Part shown: piece by piece, positions 25,203 to 37,449 of the stretch
How positions within the stretch are numbered: the stretch's first letter is position 1
Layout: each line of letters opens with the position of its first letter
Source: Morchella semilibera
Taxonomy: Eukaryota > Ascomycota > Pezizomycetes > Pezizales > Morchellaceae
NCBI GenBank assembly: GCA_009192285.1
Contig: CM018606.1
Location: forward strand, 124,001-188,000
Reading direction: 5' to 3'
DNA length: 64,000 nucleotides
Notes under the pieces: model-generated
The model's database searches: none
What the model saw: only the letters and a program-made list of their open reading frames with translations
What the model was told of the DNA's origin: nothing
Position numbers and translations under genes: made by a program

Positions 25203-25647
25203 TGATGTATGCTTGTAGACTTTTTTGTTTGTTTATTTGTTTATTTGGTTGGGATGGGTTAGAAATCTCCTGTCATTGATATCTCCTTCTGTTTGTGTTG
25301 GGCGTTCTTAAGTCATGTATGCGCTTCTCAATATATTTATATTCAACCTCAGTCAAGTTTCACAGGGTTAGGGTTCATCTGTAGACCCCCGAGATGCAAT
25401 CAACCAGTTATAATCCCAGGTCAAGAATTGGTTTTTTAAGCTTAAATTCCCCCCCCGTTTCCCCTGTTCCTACATAAAAATAGAAATAATCCCCCTATCG
25501 AACCAAGACAAAAACACAAGACTAGCTCTCCGAATAGAAACAAATATCATTCACTGATCGATCCCCACTTATAATAACTCACTGAGCTGGGAATGATCAT
25601 TTCTCCTAAAAATAAAAAAAAAATAAACCGAGCCGGCCCGGCACCCA
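25203..25647. other. Convergent intergenic region
   Basis: The protoglobin and glyoxalase-like genes converge here. The sequence is A/T-rich with no open frame of note and presumably carries both 3' untranslated regions. Confidence 0.6.
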
Positions 25648-26604
25648 TCACCTCAAGAAATGTATCCAGACGCCATTCTCATCGATTGAAGGCCTCCCGA
25701 GCCCGACCCTGCCCTGCTCCTCCCCCAGCCTCAGCGCAATCTCAATGATTCCGGGCCCCCTCTCGAGCAACCTCCTCTTCTCCACGTCCAGCGTCGGCGG
25801 CTCCACAAACACCCACGGCTTGACCAGTCCCGGGACATTGATGGGGGTCTCGAGCGGCAGCCGCGTCGTCCCAAACATGCGCACGGGCTTGCTGTCCATG
25901 ATGGACGAGTACAGGTCCACGTACGAGTCCATCTTGCGCTCGGGCACCAGGATCGTGAACTGCGCGATGCCCTTGACGCCGCTCGGGTGTGTGACGTTCG
26001 CGGCGCTCGTGTCAACGCGCAGGCTCCGGGCCGCGAGGTCGTGGCACCAGAACGGTATCTCCCCGCGCCGGCTGATGTCGGACCCCGGGACCCCCGCGCC
26101 AACAACGTTCTTGGGGAACGTGACCTTCCAGCGCACCTCCGCGGCGTCTCCACCGCCGTCGCCGCTGCCGTCGCCGCTGCCGTCGCTGCCCTCCCGCTTG
26201 CGCCCCCCCTCAATTGGCTGGTCGTAGTCGATGCCGAGGCTGCCGCTCTTCTGGTTGATGCGGCCGCGGAGGCCGGCGTAGTCAAAGTTACTGCCGGCGG
26301 GGGTGGTCAGTGCAAAGTCGATGAAGCCGTAGCTCTTGTTCCCCCAGGGGTGGCCGCGGCGGAGGCTGGGGTTGTCGTTGATGAAGGCGATCAGCTCGAG
26401 GTAGGTGCCGTCCGAGAAGACGATGAGCTTGTTCTCGGTCTTGCCGTCAGAGTGGCGGCCGCCGGGGGTCAGGGTGAAGTTGTCCGTCACCCATCTGGGC
26501 GGGGTGAGGAGGTCTTGGTACGGGACTAGGACGACGACATGGTCGATTTGGGCCGGGGCCATGGCTTTGGCTTTGGGCGTCTCGATGGGGGTTGCGGCAG
26601 GCAT
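25648..26604 (-). CDS. Glyoxalase-3-like domain protein
   Basis: A single exon encodes 318 residues from the ATG at 26604. The N-terminal block IDHVVVLVPYQDL, then TPGGRHSDGKTENKLIVF and DGTYLELIAFI, is the signature of the fungal glyoxalase-like (vicinal-oxygen-chelate fold) family. His23 and Glu in LELIAF sit where metal ligands occur in the fold. A Gly/Ser/Asp tract near residues 138-155 is a low-complexity loop. The C-terminal part has a second half-domain (KGIAQFTILVPERKMDSYV) as expected of paired VOC modules. The substrate of this family is not known to me. The gene is strongly G+C-rich, which creates long shadow frames on both strands. Confidence 0.9.
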   Translation of the reverse strand: MPAATPIETPKAKAMAPAQIDHVVVLVPYQDLLTPPRWVTDNFTLTPGGRHSDGKTENKLIVFSDGTYLELIAFINDNPSLRRGHPWGNKSYGFIDFALTTPAGSNFDYAGLRGRINQKSGSLGIDYDQPIEGGRKREGSDGSGDGSGDGGGDAAEVRWKVTFPKNVVGAGVPGSDISRRGEIPFWCHDLAARSLRVDTSAANVTHPSGVKGIAQFTILVPERKMDSYVDLYSSIMDSKPVRMFGTTRLPLETPINVPGLVKPWVFVEPPTLDVEKRRLLERGPGIIEIALRLGEEQGRVGLGRPSIDENGVWIHFLR

Positions 26605-27201
26605 CAAATTGTCCTGGAGGGGAGGTATGATGGGAGGAGGGGGGGTAGATATATTTCAGGTTTTGTGTTCTTTCCGTTATACGGACGAGCTGAGCTGTTT
26701 TTTAATCCAAAGTAGCAGGAATAGAACTAGCACAAAGTTGTTGTTTCTATTGATGTTGTTGGTGTTAGTGTTGCTGTTGTAGGCTGTTCTTCTCTGGCCG
26801 TGAGTTAGGATAAAGGATGAAGAATAATAACAATAAAAAAAAAGGACTAAAACTAGAGCTTACCTCAATGTTTATTAACAACTCTCCAGAACAGTATGAC
26901 CCCATCTTCCTGTCAAGATCACATCATTCATGCGAGGGATGGTGCTAGGGCCTTCTTCGTCTGTCTCTGTCTCTGTCTCTCTCTAGCTAACTAGCTAACT
27001 AGTTAGCTACCTAGCTACATGTACATGTACATGTAGCCTTTACCTCTCCGCGCAGCTAGCCAGCTCTGCTCTGGGGATAGGGCAGGAAAGGACAGGACAG
27101 GGAGAGAGAAAGACTTGTTCGCATCTCATTGCTTTGCTGAGCATATAGTGAATGAGTGCTGCACGATCGTTGTGCGTGTCGTCCTCTCTCGCTCCGGGGA
27201 A

Positions 27202-27213
<12 letters not shown>

Positions 27214-27237
<24 letters not shown>
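27214..27237. repeat. A24 homopolymer
   Basis: Twenty-four consecutive A, with no adjacent element end that would mark it as a retroposon tail. Confidence 0.9.
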
Positions 27238-27760
27238 GGACACGGTCACCATATGTGCAAGTGCAGTAAGTGTGTACATATGTACTCGCGTTATATTACC
27301 GAGAGATATGTTTTGTGCCTGACATTAGTACTCTCTGTCTTGTATCTTGCCCCCCTCCCCCACTCCCCTCCCCCACCCGGGAGGCAGTTGGCGGATAATT
27401 GTTTGGAACAAAACCGGGAGCTGTCGACGTCGGTATATCGCCATGATGTTCCATGCGTGGACGAGGGGGGACGTGACTAATTAAAGGTCGAATTAACGTA
27501 TGCTATTTGGGGAGTAGAGTAGGCGAAAAAAAAAGTTGTCGTTGATGTTGACCACTACCAGCGGTCGAAAATCACGCCTTAATCCCTACCTCTTTCGCGA
27601 AGGTCGGTTTAGCCTACCAGGGACATTACCTGTGTGTTCCTGCAATGCACAAGGTCAACCCATGCGTACAGCATATAAACTATCCGACTGGTACATACTA
27701 CATGTACCCAACCAAACTGTGTAGAGGAAGAGAAAGGAAAAGGAAAAGAGAGGAGAGTTG

Positions 27761-27800
27761 GTGCATGTTGGTGCATGGTGGTGCATGGCGGTGCATGGTG
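27761..27800. repeat. Decamer tandem repeat GTGCATGGYG, four copies
   Basis: Four head-to-tail copies of a 10-bp unit with one or two substitutions. Confidence 0.85.
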
Positions 27801-29020
27801 GGGAGTTATCTTATAATTTTATAGACACCAGCCAGCTAGAATTAGTCGATCGAGCTACATAATTAACACAACACATGTCCAATTCGGAATGGGGGAGATT
27901 ACATATTAGCCCAGGGTTCATATTATATACCAGGAAATCAGAGATTCATGGGCTGGCCCGTTGATCGAATCTACCACCGGAACCTTTGGTACGATGCATG
28001 TCTGTCGACCATGGAGGATGGCGTGCTTGTGTCAGCAATCGCATCTTCATCTTTCTAATATGTCACCCAGTAATTAACTGGCTCCTGGCCCTCCGACCCT
28101 ACAAGAAAATAAGAGATCCGTTTTATGGTGATCTGTCAAGCCAATAGTTATTAAAGACACACACCCCAAGCCAGGCGAGTAACAATCAACATCATCCTCG
28201 GGATATCGGTGCTCCTCCACCTTTTGTTGCACTAATTGCGAAATAGGTACATAGCACCAATTCCAGAATAATGCGAAAGTTCATAGTTGCCATGATATGA
28301 TCGATGTGGCACACCGAACTCCCTGCATAATGGTGCACCACCACCATACGCACGAACACTCTGTCGACTTCAAACTGCCGGGTCCAATCCGGGGATGTAG
28401 GACCTCGGGGTACTGCATGGAAAGCCCGGAAACTCGATCCAACGGCTCTTTACATATACACATGTACATGTACAGGTGTGCAACCCAACTACGATGAATC
28501 GTATACACATATAGCTTACATACTTACCCGTACCAAAGGGGCTTGGAATTGCATAATAGAGTCAACGGATTCCATAATTACAATTTCCCCGTTCTTTGAT
28601 ACTGATACTAGCAGATGTAAGCAGACAGTCATCTATTCTCACTCGTCGCATGAAAGTCGCGGGACATTTGGTACCATTAATTGTAGTTACTTGTGGGGGA
28701 GGGGTGCCGTGAGCTCCCCGGACCCCCTGGTTCAGTCAGATAAGCATAAGCTTATCCGCTGATCCTGATCGTCCCCTAGCTCCCCACTCCTTCCCCACTC
28801 CCGGGCCTGGCGATATTGATTAGATATCCGTTCCTTAACTTCGATTTTGTAATCGGGGGAGGGTTGACTCCTACCTCGGCATGTATGTAGAAGTAATCAT
28901 CCCCGGGAAATTCCCAGTGCATACATAACGTTTTTTTTTTTCCTTTTTTTTTGTGTGTGTGGTGGATCCTAGACAAAAAGCTGGTACATGGAATACCACA
29001 TTAGTCAGTCTGAGCTGCGA

Positions 29021-29132
29021 GTTGTCACACAAGACGTTGAAGCTGCCCTTTACAGTGAGTATGGAAGAAGATTGGGGGGCGTTATCAAGACAAAATCACA
29101 AATAAGGAAATCCCAACGTAGTGTGTAACGGT
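29021..29132. mobile_element. MITE-like element, family A, copy 1
   Basis: About 112 bp bounded by imperfect inverted repeats (TGTCACACAAGACGTTGA at left, TCCCAACGTAGTGTGTAAC at right). Its interior aligns with the element at 43320-43433. It has no coding capacity, so it would be non-autonomous. Confidence 0.6.
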
Positions 29133-31543
29133 CCACTGAGGCAAATTAATGCGGTATCTGCTAAGGATGTAAAATCCACCCCCTCCAAGTACATCTCAGT
29201 GCTACCACATGCACAGAACCAATGTATATGAGCCTGCGAGTATAACCATTACAGTGAGGCATTCGCCACTCTCCCCAGCTGCAACATGCTCTGATACTAT
29301 TGCTACCATCAGCACCACCCACTGCCAGAATATATCCGCTGTACCAGCACCAGCACCACTTCCGCGAGATGTTCCGTACATCTGTTCATAGAGTGGCCCC
29401 AGTCAGGGCTTCTCTCTCTAGCTACCCTCGCCGTCCCATTGTCACAAAGAAAGGTTTACGTCGTCCCGTCTACAACCCAACGTTTAATCATTCTGCTAAT
29501 CTATGTTAATACGGAATTCCATGGACGGTAATATAATACCATAGACGGACCCGGTAAAGCAGAGCATAGATACCTGGTGCCAACACCATTCCCGGAGGAA
29601 TCATGAAGCCTGAAGATAAGAAAACACGACCCTCCATCGCCCCACTAGGCCGCGTCAGCTATTTTCAAAACAACCTTGGGATCTAAATACCTCGGACGTG
29701 AGCAAATCGACTCCGGGGTTGGGTAAATGAACGAGAAGCTCGATTCCGGAGCAGTGCGAATGGACAAGGTGCTTACCAAAATGGGCCCGTGGTTGATGGG
29801 CGTGGGGAGGTTGCCAGTCTTAAAAGTTGGTCGATATATCCTCCCCCTTCTTCTTTTCGGTGGAGTAGGTTTTTCTGCTGTATCAAGCATCAAGGTAGGG
29901 AGATCTAGCTCTCGGACTGACCGAAGTGCCAGCTTTTCATCAAGGCCGGACTGGAATACTAGAAAAGTATGCCAGCGATAACGATGCGAGGACGCTATTC
30001 TTCAACGTGCATACTTTTTTCTGCGGGCTCCCTCTATTCCTTCGGATTTCTGCTGTGTGGCTAGCTAGCCCTCGACCCGTCTTGTATCCTGTGGCTGTGC
30101 CATGCCCGCATGCGGGCATGTGCCAAGAGATTAGATCCGATGGACAATGGTTGTGAGGCGCAGCCAAACACTTGCGCCACGCAGTATTAATATTATAATT
30201 TTCTCCCAATTATTTTTTTACAGAGGGGGCCGGGATACCCAGCACCTGTGAATACGAGCCCTAGACCCTCGAGGCTAGAACTATATATACATAGCTGGTA
30301 CATGTGTCGCCCAATTGAGCTCCGCGAGGAAGATTAATTCTGAACCTGCATGTTAGTAGGCACAGAGTTAGCGGGTACCCAAACTCCGGGGGGGGCGCCC
30401 CAAGGAAGGCACGGTTGATTGTGAAGATTTGTACTCTATTGGCCGGGTACATGTATTTCTATATACCAGAAGGGTGGGCCACCACACTAACAAATCAAAA
30501 GGATTATCCCCCATCTGTCAATAAAATGCTACCCACCCACGAAAAAGCAAATCGAGTGCAACTTTACTGGTAGATCTCGTTTTCTCTCAATGGAGATTTA
30601 ATTACTCTACTACATATAGGGGGCAGCACAGCAACTGAGAGACGAAAGAATCTGCATGCTGTGGATCCCCCCCCCCCGAGCCCCCCCGGGGCGGCCTTGG
30701 TTTAAAAACATCCCATTCTATCACACATGCCATCCAGATCCCCTGGTGGCCATCGGTACTATACAAGAGGCAACTAGCTAGTTGTAATGAGAGTAGGGGT
30801 CTTGTAGGAAGTGTATACACCCCCAACCAACCTACACAGCCCGCGGATGCGGGTCACTTCTAGACCGACGGGGGGGCCTAACATAACCACCACGACGAGA
30901 ACAGCCTAGGGCGATATCGCTGTCAGGAAAGAAAGGAGTACATATAACCAGGGCATAACGCCGGCCCCGAAAACACACAGGTCACGTATAAGTACATGTA
31001 TGTTATGTGGTTTGTCTGGACTCTAGGGTAGGGTTAGGTTTCTAATATAATATGTAGCGATTAGTTGCGACCTCATACCCACGCCTACCGCGCTCCCCAC
31101 GGTCGAGGAGCTAGTGGTTAGATACTTCATAGTACTTGGGGTCAGACCAGGCCAAGTTGGGGCGGGGTGCGGCGGGGCGTATAGCTATATAGATAGGTAC
31201 CCCCGGGGTTGTATGTGTTGCACACACACGAGGGAGCGATATGTGTGGTGGTCCCAACTGCGGAGTACTATTTCACTGGTCTTGTGGCTGATGATGAGGG
31301 TGGTTTTTGTTCCGGCCATTTGAGTCTGTCCATTGCCTTGGTCATGATCACCGCTCGATCATGTCATACCACGTCGGTTTCAGAATTAAGATTGTTTCAT
31401 AATTCATACATGCATAAACGAGGTACAAAGATTGATACATGCGTACAGCCGAATTCTGGTTACAAAGAAGAGAGAGAGAGAGAGAGAAAGTAGTTTTTAT
31501 TTTTAGTTGTCGGGATATCTACCATCCAGCGGCCGGCGAACGA

Positions 31544-31906
31544 TTACAGCCCCGAGACACGAAGCCACTCCACGATATCTGTCTCCAGAATTAGCCCCAC
31601 CCCACCATCAAGAACGAGAAACACAAACCCACATCCACCATCACCACCATCACCCCTACCCATCCCCATCCCCCCACTCCCACCTATCCCCGCATCCCAC
31701 CCAAGAACCTCCCTCCCCCCTGGCGCAGCAGCCGTCTTCCGCCCGCGCCGACAAGCCGGACACAAGCCGTCCGCCTTCTTTGGGCGGAAGAACGAGAGCG
31801 TGTCGGCATGCTCCCGCGGTGTGCGCAGGCACGGCGGGTCGTCGGGGTGCGTGAGCAGCATGTGGCCGCAGGCGAACTTTGTGCAGACGTGGTGGCAGGT
31901 GCTCAT
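31544..31906 (-). CDS. Small Cys/His-rich protein
   Basis: A single exon of 120 residues. The N-terminal half has CHHVCTKFACGHMLLTH, then a Cys after DDPP, and finally LCPACRRGRK. This C-x3-C-x3-F-x-C-G-H...C...C-P-x-C pattern looks zinc-binding and recalls the small Cys-rich proteins common in ascomycetes. It is not a full RING finger. The C-terminal half is Gly-rich and then hydrophobic. Codon use is strongly G+C-biased like the glyoxalase-like gene, which favours a real gene. Function unknown. Confidence 0.6.
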   Translation of the reverse strand: MSTCHHVCTKFACGHMLLTHPDDPPCLRTPREHADTLSFFRPKKADGLCPACRRGRKTAAAPGGREVLGWDAGIGGSGGMGMGRGDGGDGGCGFVFLVLDGGVGLILETDIVEWLRVSGL

Positions 31907-32708
31907 CCCTTCCTCTGTTGTTGTTGTTGCTTCCGTTTTCGTTTTGTTTGTGGTGGGATGTGTTGGGGGGTGAGGGTCCCCTGGGTAGTGTGGGTTTGTG
32001 CCCGCTTAGTCGTCGTTGGGGCGGGAGTTGTGGGCCCGCTTTGGGTTTGAGTGGCGGGCGGGAGCGGCGTCAGGGGTGGGCCGTGGGGTGCTTCTGGCTG
32101 TGTTTGGGAGGGAGGTAGGCACGGCTTCTAGTTTATCTTGGCATTTAATTATGAGTAGAGTGGGGATGGAGATTTAAATAAATACAATTACCGGCTGGAG
32201 GCTGTATGTATATGTGCGAACACCAGTTAAACAGCCATATAACCACCAAAAACTCTCTTATACCCTACCCACAAGAAATAAAAAACGAACTACACAAACC
32301 ACCACCGAGTGACACCCCATGACCGAGACCGAGGGATTGGGATCGGGGGCGTCTGTGCGTGCAGATCAGATATACATGTGGATATAAATACATGCTCTGC
32401 CATCATATCGACACAGACCGACAGACATACACGGACGCCCGTTGGATGGTGCGTGAGTGCGTACATGTAAGTAAGTAGTTATACTCCGCCTCTACCCTCC
32501 CCCCACTGTACCTGGCGTCCCCACAAGCAGCGCCTGTCAGGCTGGCTAGCTAGGATCAGCGAAGTAGTTAACTTACCCATGCACCTACAAATACCCAAGC
32601 CACCATATCCCTCTCTCCCTCCCTCCTTCCCTCCCCCCTCCACTACCACACCCACTACATGCATCCACACGCATCTGCCGCAAGATCTACGCAAACGCCG
32701 GCCGCTGC
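31907..32708. other. Intergenic, no gene seen
   Basis: G-rich then CT-rich sequence between two divergently pointing small frames. No motif is recognised. Confidence 0.45.
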
Positions 32709-33053
32709 ATGCTTCGTGCGCGACTCCCAGCACGCCGGGGGCTGCGCGGCAGGGTGGCGTATGACAGTGACAGTGATAGTGACGAGGAGGAGTGGGAGAG
32801 GTGGGAGGAGGTGGAGGCGGAGAATGGGCGGCGAGGACGAGTGGGAGGATGTGGGAGGCTGTGGAGGGAGGTGGAAGAAGGACTAGCTGGGGGGACAGAG
32901 GCATGCCAGGAAGACCAGGAGCTCAAGAAGCGGCACCGCACCGACGACGAGGCAGCAGAAGAAGCGCAGAAAAGCCTGATTTGGGGTGCACCCGCCCTAG
33001 TCAAAACAGACCTAACAACCTCTTCGTCAGATCTGTGCTACCCCTTCAATTAA
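32709..33053 (+). CDS. Possible small acidic/basic protein
   Basis: An open frame of 114 codons with a basic start (RARLPARRGLRGR), a Ser-Asp run (DSDSDSDEEEW), a Glu/Arg-rich middle and KKRHRTDDEAAEEAQ. The charged composition looks protein-like, and the frame could extend upstream through CRKIYANAGRC if an intron lies before it. No family is recognised and a low-complexity G-rich strand could produce this by chance. Confidence 0.3.
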   Translation: MLRARLPARRGLRGRVAYDSDSDSDEEEWERWEEVEAENGRRGRVGGCGRLWREVEEGLAGGTEACQEDQELKKRHRTDDEAAEEAQKSLIWGAPALVKTDLTTSSSDLCYPFN

Positions 33054-33207
33054 TACCGTGCCGCGAGTTTTTTCCTTCCCTTCCTGTTATTTTTTTCAAA
33101 ATAGATAAATTGCGTTTCTCGCCCTACCCTCCGTTGGCGGTGCGCGCGGCGGTTCTGGTTTAAGCCTTGTATTTGAGACGGAAGTAGGCACCTATATTTG
33201 TGAGGAT

Positions 33208-33507
33208 GTACTCCGGGTGTTGGAAAGTGATGCACATCCGGTGATTCATCCACCACCACTTACATACCACATGAGGTTATTTCTATGTTAATATGAGAGT
33301 TTAGATTCTGTTTCTGTTATCAATTCTTTTCTGCGACCTTTACCACTCATTTTTATTACCTTGAAGTGACCTCTTCCCTATAAAGCAAACATTTAGTATC
33401 CAAACACATTCTAGGCAATAATAGAGGGTATATAGCTCCACACAGAAAGTGTTTTGAGTTAGTGTATTTGGGTCGGGATGTGCATCGCTTTCCAACACCC
33501 TGGGTAC
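33208..33507. mobile_element. MITE-like element with 32-bp terminal inverted repeats
   Basis: Arms 33208-33239 and 33476-33507 are inverted copies with three mismatches, starting GTACYCMGGGTGTTGGAAAG. The 300-bp body has no coding frame of interest. I could not fix a target-site duplication. Confidence 0.7.
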
Positions 33508-34299
33508 ACGTGACCAGCGAGTGATACCCCATGACGCCATTCTAAGCCTATACGTCGATGCAGAACGGTTGTCCTACCACACACCTTCAGTCCCCCTCCC
33601 CACAGACATGCGCCCCCCTACTAATCCCTAACAGCCCCCTAACAGCCCAAACCGCCAACCAAGTGACAACCCATAAGGTCCACGAAGAAAGCCGATCGAA
33701 CCCACCACCCCAATCAGCGATCCTCTACGCACCGCCCGTTACTGTCAATCGGAAATCAGGTTCCATACACTACCGCCGGCCGTATACTTACTAACCACCA
33801 CCGCCACCACAACCACAACCACGACGGTGACTAGGGGGTTCGTAGCTAGCTTTTCCTTCCTCCCCCTCCCCCCCCCCACCCACCCGGCGCGCAGCTGTTT
33901 GCTTGATTGGTTGGTTGGCTGATTTATTGAGTTTGGGATCTAGCTAGCTAGATAGGTAGTCTTCTCACCGTGTTTTTCCTTACTAGCTAGGCTGCTATTC
34001 CCTTTTCTTATCAGTCATGCGCGGTCACTACTGGCTCCTCTCTTCTCTGTTACTGCGTGCGTAGCATTCCCGACGCCAGGATGCAAGAAACGGGGGGCGA
34101 AATCGCTACAGAATTGTGACGAACACCGAACCAAACCGGCATTGGAGAGGGGGTTACTGCTGTTACCAATACTGTATCCTACGGGAATACCGTGTACCTA
34201 CTTCAACACCACGGCGCGCGCACACCGGCAAAAAAAAACGGAACTCTGATGCCAGCAAAAAGGTATCCAGAGACAGGCAAAAGGAAACGATGTAGAGAT
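33508..34299. other. Intergenic, no gene seen
   Basis: C-rich simple sequence and CTAG repeats; only short uncharacterised frames. Confidence 0.5.
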
Positions 34300-34402
34300 G
34301 GTTCCAGAGGGGGTCGAACCCTCGACCTTGGCGTTAACATGATACCCCTGGTGAGGAGGCACGATATTAGCACCACGCGCTAACCAACTGAGCCATGGAA
34401 CC
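34300..34402 (-). tRNA. tRNA-Ile (anticodon AAT) with a 30-nt intron
   Basis: The reverse strand folds as a complete tRNA. The acceptor stem is GGTTCCA with TGGAACC, the D-arm region is GGCTCAGTTGGTTAGCGC, the anticodon stem is TGGTG with CGCCA, and the T-arm is GAGGGTTCGACCCCCTC. The anticodon loop CTAATAA is split after position 37, the standard place for tRNA introns, by 30 nt. Box B (GGTTCGACCCC) is canonical. Removing the intron leaves 73 nt. Confidence 0.95.
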
Positions 34403-37257
34403 GTGGGGGTGGGATGCCAAGCATGGATTATCACTCGAGTCTTGTAAATCTATAGGAGACAGACCTCATCTGGGACTTGATCGTTAGACTTTTGAGGGCT
34501 GAAAATTCGGAATCAAGGATCTGATCATGATCCCTGACACGATTGGGGCCTTGCAGACCCTATACACCGTTCAATGAGTTCGCAACCAGCATACCCCACA
34601 AATCAAGTACCATGTATGTACTCGACCCACAGCCTGGTCTGATCCCAACAGATGCGTACGTACCATCCAGAACAAAATTGATGGGGTTGCAACGCTGTCA
34701 CTCCTCCAGGCAGAGCTGAGATCAGCGAACCCTGAAACCCCCGTTCTTCAAAGCCTCATTAGATCGGCTAAGATGTATTTTTTGTGGTTTGGGGAATGAT
34801 TTATCAAATCGAGACGTTCTTTCTCGACAGCATGTGCCGGTATTAGATGCGCTGAATAGTGCGAGGGCCCGTGAAAACTTCAAACCTACATGTAGTATAG
34901 CGGCCTTTACCTCGGCCTGTGATAGGTTGATTTGACGACTTCTCGTTCCCTCGGAACTCGAGTGATCATTCATGAGCGACTACATAGATTGATGCAGGTC
35001 CCACGTGCTGCATTCGGATCTAGATTCTAGGGTAATGTGCCTGCCAACTCAAGCTTCTCCGCCCTCCACACTAAAGACTACGAGTCTAACTCACGCTTGA
35101 GGAAGGGACCAGTCAAAAAAAACAAGAAATTCCAACTCAACTCGCCGACGATTCCGCGCTTATCTCACTCTAGAGCCTCACCCTCTGGGGAACACAAAAC
35201 AGAACAGGGCAGACCCTTGTCGGGCAACAACATGACAACAAACCGTGGCTGGTATACATGCCGTGCGGGCCGAACCGGGATTATTCCCTCATGTCTGTCC
35301 TCACTTGGCGTCCTGAACCCGGTTTTGTTTTCCATCATTCATTCATTCTTTCTTCCCTGGCCGAGCATGGGATAATATATCGCGCAGCCATCTCTTTTTT
35401 TCTTTCATTTCTTTCTTTTTGGTCGGGTACCTTTTGTAACGGCCAGATGGATAGATGGGGGGGGGGGGGATAGGCCGGTGAGCTGGTAGACTTTAATGCG
35501 ACAGAGGAGTAAGCGCCCAAAAGTCGGATGATATCTACACAGTGATGCGTCCACTTCATACTTATCCTTATCTTCTTTAAGCACCAAGATTAACGTACAT
35601 GTATCTATCTACACGCTTAGACATCGTTGTGCACTGTTACTGTCAATCCCCCATGCTGACGCAACTAAGTAGCTAGCCGATATCCATCTCTCGGAAGCGA
35701 AAGGCAATTTTTTTTTTCCCTCTCTCTTCCGGCATTATTCCCGCAATCGCGTCCATTTTCTTTTTTGCTTTCCCCAATGGTCCATCCGGAAATTTGAGGT
35801 TTCAGCGGCCGTGGTATTCGCGCAAAATATTTGTACGGTAGTAAGGCGGGTTCCGCCATTGCCGACATGGAGAGGGAGGGGGAAAAGAAAGTCCTAAGAA
35901 GGAGTGTCAGGGTTAGGTAGGATCAAATTTGGAGCCGGGTTCCGGGGATAGTAATCATCCTTGGATAGCCCTACTACCGTCGCGGGGGAAGAAAGCCTCA
36001 AATAATAGGATACGATTTTGGGGGGGAAAGGTCTTGAGGCCACGCGGGGGGACTGTTTCTTTTATGTTACCAAACAGCAGGTTACATGATTGTTCAGAAT
36101 CGATGATGTGATATGTAACCCGTAGAGATGGGGTTTTATCAAACCGATGTCAAACCTGTCAATTGGTTGCAGCTGCTATGGAGGGGGGACTCGCCAAGAG
36201 TTTCCTCAAAAGCTTAGCAGACGCCTTCGTGCTGCATTGGTCATTGGTGTAGTGTCTCTTTACGGAAGTCTCGGCATTCATCATATGTCTCAATCTCCAC
36301 ATGGTCAGTTCTGCACTGCACATGTCCCCTCCCCCATGTCTTTAACGTGGACACAAAGAAACTGCACAACACACATGGCTGACAACTGAGGAGAGAGAGA
36401 CATGAGGGGAAGGACGGACGATGAAGGGATGTGGCTCTCGATCTTTTGCGGTCGCCCCAATCTTTTAATACCAATGTGAATCCCGATGCGGGAAAAGAGT
36501 GGATAATTGGTGTTAGATAATCGTAGTGTGCTTCATTAGGCACAATCTACACCAATATGGATACCAGTGGGTGGGGGGGGGGGGGGGGTTCGAAGGAGAA
36601 AAGATGCGGAGGGATTTTGTGACCAACCAACTAAACCGGCCAACAGTGGGCCCCCGTCCCCTCCCCGACGGTGAACCCACAAAATCCCTCAGAGGTTTGA
36701 GGCACCAGACCATAATGATCAGGGAGCGGGGGTAAGGAATTAAATAGGAAGGGCAGATAGGTACATAGCTCTAGAGTATATTGAGGAACCGTCAAGAATT
36801 CTGCCTTCTTTATCCCCCCCTCCTCCGCCCTCCTGATTTCCTCTCTCTCTCTCTGTCCCACTCTACCTTACTCAATTCCTTCCATCTCCGCCAATTGCTG
36901 TTCATCGCGTGCCATTTATTTGCTGCATTCGATCGATTGAGTAGAGTCGTTGTTGATTGTCATCGTCCTCCTCCGATCTACAAACCTCACACGTTTACCG
37001 AGACAAGACAAACACGGTTGTGATAATTATCAGAGTCAAGGTGTGTACACAAGCGCTTAACTCCCCATCCCCGCTACCTCACCACATGAGTGATTTGATC
37101 TGTCCTCTCCAACAAAACTCGCCTTTATAACCCCCTCATTCCTCCGCCGCTAACACTTATTTTCTCGCCCTCAAGAAAAAAACCACATCCTCTCTCTCTC
37201 TCTCAAAGAAAAAAAAACCACACCCAATAAACCAAAAGCCAAACCAATCCTTCCAAA
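34403..37257. other. Intergenic and probable long 5' leader of the next gene
   Basis: No gene is supported. G runs lie at 35457-35469 and 36573-36588. From about 36800 to 37257 the sequence is pyrimidine-rich, as in fungal promoters and leaders. Confidence 0.5.
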
Positions 37258-37449
37258 ATGCCTGCCCTCGAAGCCCACTACTCAGCCCTCATGAAGCGCG
37301 ACAACTGGCCGTCAGAGAACCGTGGAGTCATGGTCGTGTTCTGCATCATTGCCGTTCTCGTCATATTGGTCATTTGCCTCATGCTACATAGGAAGCTCGC
37401 GGCGCGGAAGAAGATGCAGGCCGAGGCGGCCTTCCAGGCGGGCAAATAG
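37258..37449 (+). CDS. Small single-pass membrane protein
   Basis: A single exon of 63 residues starting in an A-rich leader (CCAAAATG). The N-terminus has KRDNWPSENRG, then one transmembrane helix at about residues 24-44, followed by a basic tail (HRKLAARKKMQ). The RDNW...G-V-x-V-V-F pattern before the helix resembles small uncharacterised membrane proteins conserved across ascomycetes. By the positive-inside rule the basic tail should face the cytosol. Function unknown. Confidence 0.75.
   Translation: MPALEAHYSALMKRDNWPSENRGVMVVFCIIAVLVILVICLMLHRKLAARKKMQAEAAFQAGK

Larger units (their letters stand above)
26605..31543. other. Long intergenic region without a defended gene
   Basis: Contents include an A24 run at 27214-27237, CTAG-rich and TACATG repeats at 26980-27035, a decamer repeat at 27761-27800, a small inverted-repeat element at 29021-29132 and a C11 run at 30667-30677. 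Open frames of 60-95 codons, for example 29727-29981, have no motif or splicing partner that I can see. Confidence 0.5.

Noticed and set aside
25731-26529. Long open frames of 160-184 codons overlapping the glyoxalase-like gene
   Set aside because: They are Arg/Ala- or Val-rich shadows created by the high G+C of the real gene.
18807-26604. Secondary-metabolite or redox gene cluster
   Set aside because: There is no polyketide synthase, peptide synthetase, terpene cyclase, transporter or cluster regulator; the redox genes are generic.
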